From Hypericibacter sp049323455 (GTDB lineage: Bacteria; Pseudomonadota; Alphaproteobacteria; Dongiales; Dongiaceae): 64,000 nt of DNA. Below, in pieces: positions 51,423-59,765 of this stretch. Both the position numbers and the translations under genes were made by a program. Under the pieces are notes generated by a model that was not told the origin of the DNA, did no database searches, and saw nothing but the letters and a program-made list of their open reading frames with translations. Numbering within the stretch: position 1 is the stretch's first letter; each line of letters starts with the position of its first letter. The stretch is taken from positions 62,001 through 126,000 of the forward strand of contig JBMONF010000034.1 of assembly GCA_049323455.1 (NCBI GenBank), given 5' to 3'.

Positions 51423-54181
51423 ACCGCATCGATCGCGTCACGGCTTTCACCCTCAACGGCCGGCCTGTCCGGGCTACGGCAGCACCAGCCACGCGTCTGA
51501 CGCGCGTCTTGCGTGACGAGCTGGGCCTGACCGGCACGAAGGTCGGCTGCGACGCCGGCGATTGCGGCGCCTGCACGGTGCTGCTCGAGGGCGAGCCCGT
51601 CTGCGGCTGCCTTGTCGGCGTCGGCCAGATCGAAGGACAGCGGATCGAGACGATCGAGGGCCTCACGGCCAATTCCGGTATCACGCGCCGTCTGCAGGAC
51701 GCCTTTCTCCGGCATGGCGCCGCGCAATGCGGCATCTGCACGCCCGGCATGCTCGTTGCGGCGACGCATCTGCTCGAGCAGCAGCCTCGGCCCGCCGAAT
51801 CCGAGGTCATGGACGCCATCGGCGGCGTGCTCTGCCGTTGCACCGGCTACCGCAAGATCATCGCGGCGATCATGGATGCCGGCGCGAACCCGATGCCCGC
51901 GCTTCGTCCAGAGACCGGTCGTGCTGTGGGCGCGCGCATCCGCCGCCTCGACGGCCAGCGTAAGGTCGAGGGTACCGAGATCTTCGGCGCCGACGAGGCG
52001 CCGGCCGAAAGCCTCCTGCTGCGCGCCGTCCGCAGCCCTTACCACCGCGCCCGCTTCTCCTTCGGCGATCTCAAGGCCTTCCGGGCGGCCCATCCGGGCG
52101 TGCTGCGCGTGCTGACAGCCAAGGACGTGCCGGGGATCAACTGCTATGGCGTGATCCCGCCCTTCGCCGATCAGCCGGTGTTCGCGGAAGCGGAGACGCG
52201 TTTTCGCGGCGAGGCCGTGGCCGCCGTCGTGGGCGAGCCTGCTGCCGTCGAGGCGCTCGATCTCGCTGCCTTCCCGATTGCCTGGGAGGAGCTGCCGCCC
52301 CTGCTCTCGATCGACGCGGCACTCGCCGAAGACGCGCCGCGGCTTCATGCCGGGCGTCCCGACAACGTGCTGGTCCGAGGGCGCGTCCTGCGCGGCGATG
52401 TCGAGGCGGGCCTGGCCCAGTCCGCAGCCGTGGTCGAGGGCGAGTTCGAGACCGGCTTCGTCGAGCATGCCTATATCGAGCCCGAGGCCGGCTTCGCGCG
52501 GCGCGTCGGCGACCGCATCGAGCTCCAGGCCTCCACCCAGGCGCCCTACATGAATCGCGAGGACGTCGCCAAGATCCTCGGGATCCCGGTAGAGTCCGTC
52601 CGGATCGTTCCGACGGCGGTCGGCGGCGGCTTCGGCTCCAAGCTCGACATGTCGGTGCAACCTTTCGTGGCGGTCGCGGCCTGGATCACGGGTCGGCCCG
52701 TGCGCATGGTCTATTCGCGGCCCGAATCCATCATGTGCACGACCAAGCGCCACCCCTCGCGCATCCGCGCGCGCATCGGCGCCGCAGCCGAGGGGATGCT
52801 GCTCGCCGTCGACGTCACGGCCGATTTCAACACTGGCGCCTACTCCTCCTGGGGCCCGACCGTGGCTAATCGTGTGCCGGTCCATGCCTCGGGCCCCTAT
52901 TACGTGCCGCATTACCGGGCCCTCACCCGCGCGATCCACACCCACCTGGTGCCGGCCGGCGCCTTCCGCGGCTTCGGCGTGCCGCAGGCGACGCTGGCGC
53001 AGGAGCAGCTCTTCGACGAGATCGCCGACAAGCTCGAGCTCGACCGGCTCGAATTCCGCATCAAGAACGCGCTGCGGGCGGACCAGCCAACCGTCACCGG
53101 CCAAGTGCTCGGCGCCGGGGTCGGCATCCGCGCCTGCTTCGAGGCGCTGAGGCCCCATTGGAAACGGGCGCGCGAGGAGGCCCAGGCTTTCAATCGGCTC
53201 AATGGCAAGCCGGTCCGGCGCGGCGTCGGCGTGGCCGGCATGTGGTATGGCTGCGGCAACACCTCGCTGCCCAACCCCTCGACCATACGCGTCGGTCTGA
53301 CCCGCGCCGGGCGCCTGAGCCTGCATCAAGGTGCGGTCGATATCGGCCAGGGCTCCAACACAGTAATCACGCAGATCAGCGCCGACGCCGTGGGCGCGCC
53401 GATCGATCGATTCGATCTCGTCCCGGCGGACACGGACTTGACGCCCGATTGCGGCAAGACCTCGGCTTCGCGCCAAACCTTCGTGACGGGCAAGGCGGCC
53501 GAGATGGCGGGCCGGGACTTGCGCGCCGCCATTCTGCGTGCCGCCAATGCCGGCGAGGATGCCGTCATCCGGTTCGCCGACGGGCAGGTCACGGTGCGCG
53601 AGGGCGATCACGAACGCACGGTCGACCTGACCGCCCTTCCGGCCGACGAGCGCGGCTACGTGTTCGCCGCCGAAGCCACCTTCAACCCGCCGACCACGGC
53701 ACTCGACGCCGACGGCCAAGGCGTGCCCTACGCGGTCTATGGTTTCGGCGCACATCTGGCCGAAATCGAGGTCGATATGGAGCTCGGCACTGTGAAGCTG
53801 TTGTCGCTCACGGCCGCGCACGATGTCGGCCGCGCCATCAACCCGACCCTGGTCGAAGGCCAGATCGAGGGCGGTGCGGCGCAAGGGCTGGGCCTCGCTC
53901 TCATGGAAGAGTTCTTCCCCGGCCGGGGCGAGAATCTGCACGACTATCTGATCCCTTCGGCCGGCGATATGCCGCGCGTCACCTCGATTCTGATCGAGGA
54001 TGCTTCGCCGGTCGGGCCCTTCGGCGCCAAAGGCATCGGCGAGCAGGCGCTGATCCCGACCGCGCCCGCGATCCTCAACGCCATCCACGACGCTACGGGC
54101 GTGCGCATCCGCAAGGTGCCGGCCACGCCCGACCGCGTGCGCGCCGCCATCCTGGCCGCGGCCGAAGAGAATCGGGGCTGA
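51419..54181 (+). CDS. Molybdenum hydroxylase large subunit with fused 2Fe-2S domain
   Basis: A 920-residue enzyme of the xanthine dehydrogenase family. Residues 1-160 hold both 2Fe-2S clusters: C44/C49/C52 with C62 or C64, and C104/C107/C139/C141. From about 170 comes the molybdopterin part, with TQAPYMNREDVAKILG, GGGFGSKLDM, GAFRGFGVPQ and the catalytic Glu in GAKGIGEQALI. Such enzymes hydroxylate N-heterocycles or aldehydes using water. The next gene encodes a 6-hydroxynicotinate reductase homologue, so the likely reaction is nicotinate to 6-hydroxynicotinate. Fusion of the Fe-S domain to the Mo subunit, with FAD separate, is like Desulfovibrio aldehyde oxidoreductase rather than XdhAB. 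Coupled to its neighbour. Confidence 0.9.
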   Translation: MNRIDRVTAFTLNGRPVRATAAPATRLTRVLRDELGLTGTKVGCDAGDCGACTVLLEGEPVCGCLVGVGQIEGQRIETIEGLTANSGITRRLQDAFLRHGAAQCGICTPGMLVAATHLLEQQPRPAESEVMDAIGGVLCRCTGYRKIIAAIMDAGANPMPALRPETGRAVGARIRRLDGQRKVEGTEIFGADEAPAESLLLRAVRSPYHRARFSFGDLKAFRAAHPGVLRVLTAKDVPGINCYGVIPPFADQPVFAEAETRFRGEAVAAVVGEPAAVEALDLAAFPIAWEELPPLLSIDAALAEDAPRLHAGRPDNVLVRGRVLRGDVEAGLAQSAAVVEGEFETGFVEHAYIEPEAGFARRVGDRIELQASTQAPYMNREDVAKILGIPVESVRIVPTAVGGGFGSKLDMSVQPFVAVAAWITGRPVRMVYSRPESIMCTTKRHPSRIRARIGAAAEGMLLAVDVTADFNTGAYSSWGPTVANRVPVHASGPYYVPHYRALTRAIHTHLVPAGAFRGFGVPQATLAQEQLFDEIADKLELDRLEFRIKNALRADQPTVTGQVLGAGVGIRACFEALRPHWKRAREEAQAFNRLNGKPVRRGVGVAGMWYGCGNTSLPNPSTIRVGLTRAGRLSLHQGAVDIGQGSNTVITQISADAVGAPIDRFDLVPADTDLTPDCGKTSASRQTFVTGKAAEMAGRDLRAAILRAANAGEDAVIRFADGQVTVREGDHERTVDLTALPADERGYVFAAEATFNPPTTALDADGQGVPYAVYGFGAHLAEIEVDMELGTVKLLSLTAAHDVGRAINPTLVEGQIEGGAAQGLGLALMEEFFPGRGENLHDYLIPSAGDMPRVTSILIEDASPVGPFGAKGIGEQALIPTAPAILNAIHDATGVRIRKVPATPDRVRAAILAAAEENRG

Positions 54182-54184
54182 CCC

Positions 54185-55681
54185 ATGTCCGCGCCCACGA
54201 CCACGACTGAACCGGCCGCCATCGGCGACAAGCTGCGCTGCGACGCCTGCCCGGTCATGTGCTACATCAAGCCCGGCATGGCCGGCGCCTGCGACCGCTA
54301 CGCGAATCAGGACGGCCGCATCGTGCGCGTCGATCCGCACCTGCTGCTGCGCCGCACCCTGTCGCAGGGCGGCAGCGTCGTTCCCTTCCATCGCAACGCC
54401 GGCTGGGACGGCCAGCTCCTGAGCGGTTCGGAAACCTTCGTCACCGCGATCGGCGCCGGCACCACTTATCCGGACTACAAGCCTGCACCCTTCATCGTCT
54501 CGTCGGAAGTCGAAGGCGTGGACATGGTCACGGTCGTGACCGAAGGCATCTTCAGCTATTGCGGCGTCAAGGTGAAGATCGACACCGACCGCCATCTGGG
54601 ACCCGAGCAGAGCACCGTGCGCACCCAGGGCGAACCGATCGGCCACGTCACCACGGGCGAGTACGGCTCGCAGATGCTCTCCTTGGGCGGCGTACGACAC
54701 CTGACCGGCGGCGGCAAGAAGGAGGGCCGCGTCACCTGCGAGACGCTGCTCGATCTGTGCAACGGCAAGCCGGTCGAGCTCGCCGTGGACGAGGGCGCCA
54801 CCGTGGTCGTCGAGGCAGGCCAGCCGCCCATCGTCAATGGTGTGCGCGAGGAGCGCATGCGCGTCGGCTGCGGCTCGGCCACCATCGGCATGTTCGCGCG
54901 CCAATGGTTCGGCAAGGTCGACGAGGTGGTGGTGGTGGACGACCATATCACCGGCGTGCTGTCGGAGCATCAGGCCGGGAAATATCTGGGTGTGCCGGAC
55001 ACCGGCATCCGCATCAAGGGACGGCGCTCCACGCCCGGCCGCTATTTCCGCGTGGCCGAGCCCGGCACCGGCTGGGGCGGCACCAATATCACCGACCCGC
55101 TCTCGATCCTGGAACCCTTCGACAAGAAGGTGGCAAGGCCGGGCCTGAGCCTGCTGATGGTCAGCACGACCGGCGAGCAATATGCCTTCTATCGGCTCGA
55201 CGAGAGCTTGCGGCCGGTCGAGCAGGAGCTGCCGGCCGAGCTGCGCCAGTCGGTCGAGCGCATCCGCGAGAACTGCGAGCCGGCGCTCGCGACCGTGCTG
55301 TTCATGGCGGGTGCCGGCGGCTCGCTCCGGGCCGGCGTCACCGAGAACCCGGTGCGCCTCACGCTCTCGGTCAAGGACGCGCTCACCCGCGTCACCTGCG
55401 GCGGCGCGCCGGTCTATGTCTGGCCCGGCGGCGGCATCACCTTCATGGTGGACGTGACGCGCGTGCCGGCGAACGCCTTCGGCTATGTGCCGACGCCGGC
55501 CCTGGTGGCGCCGATCGAGTTCACCCTGCGGCGCGAGGATTACGCGGCCCTGGGCGGACATCTGGAGGAAGTGCGGCCACTCGCCTCGCTGGGCGGTGAC
55601 GCCGAGCGGCGCCAGGTGGCGCCCCATGCCGAGAATCCCTGGCCGCTGCGACCCAGCCGCGGCTCGGGAGCCGCCGAATGA
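54185..55681 (+). CDS. 6-hydroxynicotinate reductase-like iron-sulfur protein
   Basis: A 498-residue protein (about 53 kDa). I recognise it as a homologue of Hnr of Eubacterium barkeri, which reduces 6-hydroxynicotinate to 1,4,5,6-tetrahydro-6-oxonicotinate. An N-terminal Cys cluster, LRCDACPVMCYIKPGMAGACDRY (C19, C22, C26, C36), suits a 4Fe-4S centre. Other Cys lie in FSYCGVKVK, RVTCETLLDLC and RVGCGSATIG. The start is ATG 54185, three bases past the upstream stop; the stop overlaps the next ATG. Family known; substrate inferred from the whole operon, including an enamidase. This is a reductive ring step, unusual in aerobes. Confidence 0.8.
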   Translation: MSAPTTTTEPAAIGDKLRCDACPVMCYIKPGMAGACDRYANQDGRIVRVDPHLLLRRTLSQGGSVVPFHRNAGWDGQLLSGSETFVTAIGAGTTYPDYKPAPFIVSSEVEGVDMVTVVTEGIFSYCGVKVKIDTDRHLGPEQSTVRTQGEPIGHVTTGEYGSQMLSLGGVRHLTGGGKKEGRVTCETLLDLCNGKPVELAVDEGATVVVEAGQPPIVNGVREERMRVGCGSATIGMFARQWFGKVDEVVVVDDHITGVLSEHQAGKYLGVPDTGIRIKGRRSTPGRYFRVAEPGTGWGGTNITDPLSILEPFDKKVARPGLSLLMVSTTGEQYAFYRLDESLRPVEQELPAELRQSVERIRENCEPALATVLFMAGAGGSLRAGVTENPVRLTLSVKDALTRVTCGGAPVYVWPGGGITFMVDVTRVPANAFGYVPTPALVAPIEFTLRREDYAALGGHLEEVRPLASLGGDAERRQVAPHAENPWPLRPSRGSGAAE

Positions 55682-56583
55682 GGGAGCCGCCGCAGGCCGC
55701 GATGCTGCCCGACGGCCGCCGCCTGCATCTGCAGGACGGCCCCATCGACCTGATCGTCGAGGGCTTCGACCGCCCCGCCGCTGTGCAAGCAGCCTATGTG
55801 GCAGCGGCGCAACGCTTCGCCACGATTCTCGACGAGCTCTGCGCCGAGCTGCCCCTGTTGCGCGCGCCGGCGGTTGCCGGTCGCTGTGCGCTCCAAGGCA
55901 CCGTCGCGCGCCGGATGTTCGCGGCGGTCGAGCCCTTCGCGTCAACGCAGTTCATCACGCCCATGGCCGCTGTCGCCGGCGCTGTCGCCGAGGAAGTGCT
56001 TGGCGCGATGCTGGCGGCAGCACCGCTCGAGCGCGCCTATGTCAACAATGGCGGCGACATCGCGCTGCATCTGACACCCGGCACAGAGTTCACGGCTGGC
56101 CTGATCGACCGCCCTGACCGCCCCTCGCTTTTCGGCGAGGCCCGCCTGCGAGCCGAGGATCCCGTGTGTGGCATCGCCACCAGCGGCTGGCGTGGCCGCA
56201 GCTTCTCGCTCGGCATTGCTGACGCGGTCACCGTACTCGCGCACACCGCCGCCATGGCGGACGCGGCGGCTACCGTGATCGCCAACGCCGTGGACTTGCC
56301 CGGCCACCCCGCCGTCCGCCGGCTTCCAGCCTCGGAGCTGCAGCCGGACAGCGACTTCGGTGACCGCCTAGTGACATGCGAAGTGGGGCCTCTGGCAGAA
56401 CCGGAGATCGCGCGGGCGCTCTCCGCCGGCGCAGCCCGTGCCCGCTCGCTTCGGGAGCACGGGCTGATCGAAGCCGCGGCTTTGCATCTCAGGGGCGAGA
56501 CCTGCACCGTCGGGATGCCGATGCCCTCGGCAACGATCCCATCCCATGCCTTCCCCCAAACCAGAGTGCTCGTCCATGGCTGA
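55678..56583 (+). CDS. UPF0280 family protein (ApbE-like)
   Basis: A 301-residue protein of the UPF0280 family, a relative of the ApbE flavin transferases. Landmarks are FITPMAAVAGAVAEEVLGAML, AYVNNGGDIALHL, GIATSGWRGRSFSLGIADAVTVLA and MADAAATVIANAVD. The TSGWRGRS and GGDIAL segments match the ApbE-like core. The function is not known. It could flavinylate or support the reductase or hydroxylase of the operon. The ATG overlaps the reductase stop (ATGA), and its stop overlaps the next start. No signal peptide, so cytosolic. Confidence 0.85.
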   Translation: MREPPQAAMLPDGRRLHLQDGPIDLIVEGFDRPAAVQAAYVAAAQRFATILDELCAELPLLRAPAVAGRCALQGTVARRMFAAVEPFASTQFITPMAAVAGAVAEEVLGAMLAAAPLERAYVNNGGDIALHLTPGTEFTAGLIDRPDRPSLFGEARLRAEDPVCGIATSGWRGRSFSLGIADAVTVLAHTAAMADAAATVIANAVDLPGHPAVRRLPASELQPDSDFGDRLVTCEVGPLAEPEIARALSAGAARARSLREHGLIEAAALHLRGETCTVGMPMPSATIPSHAFPQTRVLVHG

Positions 56584-57160
56584 ACCCGCCGTCCGCAAAT
56601 ATGTCGTCTCGGTCGAGGAGATCTTCCACGAAGGTGGGCCGGTTACCGCCCGGCCGATCAAGCGCGGCGCAGCACTCGCCGTGATCCGCAACCCCTTCGC
56701 CGGTCGCTATGTCGAGGAGATCGCCGGCTTCATGGACGAACTCAAGCCGCTCGGTCTCAAGATGGCGCAGGACCTGATCGTGGCCATGGGCGGCGACCCG
56801 AAGGCGATCGAAGGCTATGGCAAGGGCGCCATCGTGGGTGCCGCCGGCGAGCTCGAGCATGGCGCACTCTGGCACGCGCCGGGCGGCTATGGCATGCGCG
56901 AGGCCTTGGGCGGCGCCAAGGCGATCGTGCCCTCGACCAAGAAGGTCGGGGGCCCCGGCGCGCGGCTCGACGTGCCCGTCACGCATATCAACGCGTCTTA
57001 TGTGCGCAGCCATTTTGACGCCATCGAGGTCGGCATCGCGGACGCGCCTAAGGCCGACGAGATCCTGCTGGCCCTGGTGATGACCACCGGCCCCCGCGTC
57101 CATGCCCGCGTAGGCGGCCTTAGGGCCAGCGAAATCAGAGGGGAGGATGGACTCCGATGA
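56576..57160 (+). CDS. DUF1185 (amino acid synthesis, PF06684) family protein, copy 1
   Basis: A 194-residue cytosolic protein of family PF06684 (DUF1185). Visible blocks: KYVVSVEEIFHEGGPVTARPIKRGAALAVIRNPFAGRYVEEI, YGKGAIVGAAGELEHGALWHAPGGYGMREALGGAKAIVPSTKK and HINASYVRSHFDAIEVGIADAPKADEILLALVM. Structures of relatives show a chorismate-mutase-like fold, but the reaction is unknown. The second copy next door suggests a hetero-oligomer. ATG 56576 overlaps the UPF0280 stop by eight bases. In this operon a role in the later steps of ring-product breakdown is plausible. Confidence 0.85.
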   Translation: MAEPAVRKYVVSVEEIFHEGGPVTARPIKRGAALAVIRNPFAGRYVEEIAGFMDELKPLGLKMAQDLIVAMGGDPKAIEGYGKGAIVGAAGELEHGALWHAPGGYGMREALGGAKAIVPSTKKVGGPGARLDVPVTHINASYVRSHFDAIEVGIADAPKADEILLALVMTTGPRVHARVGGLRASEIRGEDGLR

Positions 57161-57741
57161 AAGCCAAGATCCGCAAGATCGTCACTGTCGTGGAAGAGAC
57201 GCGCGAGGAAATGGGCAAGAGCATCATGCCGCCCACGCGCCGCGCGGCCGCGGTGGCGATCATCGCCAACCCTTGCGCCGGACACTATGTCGAGGACCTC
57301 TCCGTGCTGATCGACATCGGCGAGGAGCTGGGAGGGCTGCTCTCCGAACGGGCCGTGGTGGCGCTGGGTGTCCCGGGCGACAAGGTCGAGAGCTACGGCA
57401 AGGCCGCGGCCGTGGGCGAGAACGGCGAACTGGAGCATGCCGCCGCGATCCTGCATCCCAAGTTGGGCGCTCCCTTCCGCAAGACGCTCGGCAAAGGGGC
57501 CGCCCTTATCCCCTCCTCCAAGAAGCGCGGCGGGCTTGGCGTGGCGCTCGACATCCCGCTCGGCCACAAGGACGCAGCCTTCGTGCGCAGCCATTTCGAC
57601 GGCATGGAGGTGCGCGTCAATGATGCGCCGCGCGCCGACGAGATCATGGTCGCGGTTGCCGTCACCGACAGCGGCCGGCCGATCCCCCGCGTGGGCGGTC
57701 TCACCAAGGACCAGATCAAGGGCGAGGACGGCCTGCGGTAG
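57157..57741 (+). CDS. DUF1185 (amino acid synthesis, PF06684) family protein, copy 2
   Basis: A second 194-residue PF06684 protein, clearly a paralogue of the one before it. Shared blocks are KIVTVVEETREEMGK...AAVAIIANPCAGHYVEDLS, YGKAAAVGENGELEHAAAILHPKLGAPFRKTLGKGAALIPSSKK, FVRSHFDGMEVRVNDAPRADEIMVAVAV and a matching IKGEDGLR end. Copy 1 has WHAPGGYGMREAL where copy 2 has LHPKLGAPFRKTL, so active sites may differ. It is coupled to copy 1 by an ATGA overlap and ends the catabolic operon core. Function unknown. Confidence 0.85.
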   Translation: MKAKIRKIVTVVEETREEMGKSIMPPTRRAAAVAIIANPCAGHYVEDLSVLIDIGEELGGLLSERAVVALGVPGDKVESYGKAAAVGENGELEHAAAILHPKLGAPFRKTLGKGAALIPSSKKRGGLGVALDIPLGHKDAAFVRSHFDGMEVRVNDAPRADEIMVAVAVTDSGRPIPRVGGLTKDQIKGEDGLR

Positions 57742-57765
57742 AGCGCGGGCGACGCCATCGGCCCC

Positions 57766-58218
57766 ATGACATCCTCCACCTCCTCGAAGCGGGCCGCGGC
57801 CAAGCCGGCGGCCTATCGGCTCGACGAGCAGGTCGGCTTCATTCTGCGCCGCGTGACGCAGCGCCATGTCGCGATTTTCGCCCGCCACATGGGCAAGGAG
57901 ATCACGCCCACGCGCTGGGCGGCGCTGTCGAAGCTCTACGAGGAAGGCCCGACGTCGCAGAACCGGCTCGGGCGCAAGACGGCGATGGACGCCGCCACCA
58001 TCAAGGGCGTGGTGGACCGCCTGACCAAGCGGCATCTGATCGAGACCAGGCCCGATCCCAAGGATGGCCGGCACCGCGTCGTGGCGCTGACGGAGGAAGG
58101 CCGCAAGCTGGTCGAGCGCGCGCTCGCCCACGGCCTTGCGATCACGCGCGAAACACTGAAGCCGCTCAGCCCCCGTGACCAGGCGGCCCTTATCGAACTG
58201 CTGCGGAAGCTGGTGTAG
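57766..58218 (+). CDS. MarR-family transcriptional regulator
   Basis: A 150-residue winged-helix regulator. The N-terminal dimer helix (YRLDEQVGFILRRVTQRHVAIF) leads to the HTH (ITPTRWAALSKLYEEGPTSQNRLGRKTAMDAATIKGVVDRLTKRHLIE) and the wing (TRPDPKDGRHRVVALTEEGRKL). It is the last gene of the run, 24 bases after the second DUF1185 gene. It probably senses an aromatic or heterocyclic acid and represses the operon, as NicR does in Pseudomonas nicotinate catabolism, also a MarR protein. That link is by analogy. The operator is not identified. Confidence 0.9.
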   Translation: MTSSTSSKRAAAKPAAYRLDEQVGFILRRVTQRHVAIFARHMGKEITPTRWAALSKLYEEGPTSQNRLGRKTAMDAATIKGVVDRLTKRHLIETRPDPKDGRHRVVALTEEGRKLVERALAHGLAITRETLKPLSPRDQAALIELLRKLV

Positions 58219-58261
58219 GGTCGCTTCGGTCGGAGAGGCGCGTTCTCTCCTTCGTCATTGC

Positions 58262-58388
58262 CGCCCCCGGGTCCGGCCGTAGGCCGGCCCGAGGACAGGC
58301 TCCGGCGGCAATCCATGAACACGATGCGCGCTTATTCTTGCACCGTCGGTGTTCATGGATTCCGGCACGTGCGCCGCATCAGCGGCGC
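58262..58388. repeat. Extragenic inverted-repeat element between convergent genes
   Basis: AATCCATGAACAC (58310-58322) pairs perfectly with GTGTTCATGGATT (58349-58361). A second hairpin, GCGCCGC-atca-GCGGCGC (58371-58388), follows, and GGCCG/CGGCC dyads precede. The 'gcaatccatgaacac' core is a common type of intergenic repeat in Alphaproteobacteria. The element fills the gap between the MarR gene and the enamidase gene and may terminate both. Confidence 0.6.
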
Positions 58389-58465
58389 TTGGCCGGAATG
58401 ACGGCCAAAAAAACGCTACCACTGCCCCCTCCCCGAGACGCGAGCGGCGGTTAGGGCATGAGCCC

Positions 58466-59668
58466 TCACCGCGCCGGCACGATCTCCGGTATCCGCGTCG
58501 CGGGCGGCGTGTTGCGGCTGCGCTGCGTGCGCACGATGCCGTCGATGATGGTCATGCCGACACCCGGCAGATCGCCCAAACGGATGCTCTCGAGCAGGCC
58601 CTTGCCGGCCGAATGCTGGGCCTGGTCCAGGAACACGAAATCGGCGGCCCGGCCGATCTCGATCAGGCCGCAATCGAGCGCGCGCGTGCGCGCGGTGTTG
58701 CCGGTCGCAAAGCAGATCGCGGTTTCGGCCGGCACCTCGCCCAGCGAAGAGAGCATCGCGATCATGCGCAGGATGCCGAGCGGCTGCACGCCCGAGCCCG
58801 CCGGCGCGTCGGTGCCGAGGATGATCCGCTCGAGCTGCCCCATCTCCTTGGCCGTGCGCAGCGTATGGAGGGCCGCACGCTCGTTACCGTTATGGACCAG
58901 CTCGAGGCCGCGCCGGCAGCCCTCGCAGATGCAGCGGATCTGCGCGTCCGGCAGCGCCGTGTGGCCGCCATTGATATGGCCCACGACGTCGGTGTCGGCC
59001 TCGAGCACCACGTCCTTGTCGATGAGCCCGGAGCCCGGTATCGAGGGTCCGCCGGTGTGGATCGTGCTCTGGATGCCGTATTTGCGCGCCCAGGCGACCA
59101 TGCGGCGCGCGGTCGGGCCGTCCTTGACGCCGCCCAGGCCTACCTCGCCCAGATAGCGGACGCCGGCCGCACCCAGCTCCTTGAAGTCTTCCTCGGTCAT
59201 GCCGACCTCGATCACCGGCGCTCCGCCATGGACTTTGACGCCGTTGGGGCGGAAGGCGGCGAAAGCGCGCTGGGCGAAGATCGCCATGGCCTTGACGCCG
59301 ACGATGTCGCGCGGCCGACCCGGCATATGCACCTCGCCGGCCGAGATCATGGTGGTGACGCCGCCATGGAGATAGCTGTCGATCCAGTTGATCTGGCTCT
59401 GGCGCGGCGTCCAGTCGCCGGCCACGGGATGCACATGGCTATCGATCAGGCCGGGTGCCACGGCCGTGCCGTTGGCGTCGACGATCGTCGTGGCCCTATC
59501 GGTGTCGAGGTCCTTGGCGCGACCCACGCCCGCGATCCTGCCGTCTATTGCCACGATGGTGTCGGCCTCAAGGATCGGCCGGTTGAGATCGCCGCTCAAG
59601 AGCAGGCCGATATTGCGGATGACAAGCTTGCTTGGGCCCCCGGCCTGTTTCGGTTCCTCGGCTGCCAT
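58466..59668 (-). CDS. Enamidase-like amidohydrolase
   Basis: A 400-residue amidohydrolase-superfamily enzyme resembling enamidase (Ena) of nicotinate fermentation, which opens 1,4,5,6-tetrahydro-6-oxonicotinate to 2-formylglutarate. The metal-binding His pair is in GLIDSHVHPVAGDW. Other blocks are GGVTTMISAGEVHMPGRP, GQLERIILGTDAPAGSGVQPLGILRMIAML (with the catalytic Asp) and CFATGNTARTRALDCGLIEIG. A strong GGGGAGGAG precedes ATG 59668. It converges on the operon, facing the MarR gene. Its co-location with the 6-hydroxynicotinate reductase homologue is the main reason for the substrate call. Other amidohydrolases (e.g. imidazolonepropionase-like) look alike. Confidence 0.75.
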   Translation of the reverse strand: MAAEEPKQAGGPSKLVIRNIGLLLSGDLNRPILEADTIVAIDGRIAGVGRAKDLDTDRATTIVDANGTAVAPGLIDSHVHPVAGDWTPRQSQINWIDSYLHGGVTTMISAGEVHMPGRPRDIVGVKAMAIFAQRAFAAFRPNGVKVHGGAPVIEVGMTEEDFKELGAAGVRYLGEVGLGGVKDGPTARRMVAWARKYGIQSTIHTGGPSIPGSGLIDKDVVLEADTDVVGHINGGHTALPDAQIRCICEGCRRGLELVHNGNERAALHTLRTAKEMGQLERIILGTDAPAGSGVQPLGILRMIAMLSSLGEVPAETAICFATGNTARTRALDCGLIEIGRAADFVFLDQAQHSAGKGLLESIRLGDLPGVGMTIIDGIVRTQRSRNTPPATRIPEIVPAR

Positions 59669-59765
59669 GCCTTTGCTCCTCCCCGCTGACTGGCGCCCGC
59701 ACTGGCGACGCCGCGATGGGCGACCGGCCGACGGCGGCCCGTTCGTTAGTATTCAAATAATGGGG

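Noticed and set aside
51350..55945. A very long open frame on the minus strand (about 1,500 codons) opposite the molybdenum hydroxylase and reductase genes
   Set aside because: It is a shadow of high-GC codon bias on the other strand. The plus-strand genes have clear families and motifs, and the antisense translation has no recognisable domain.
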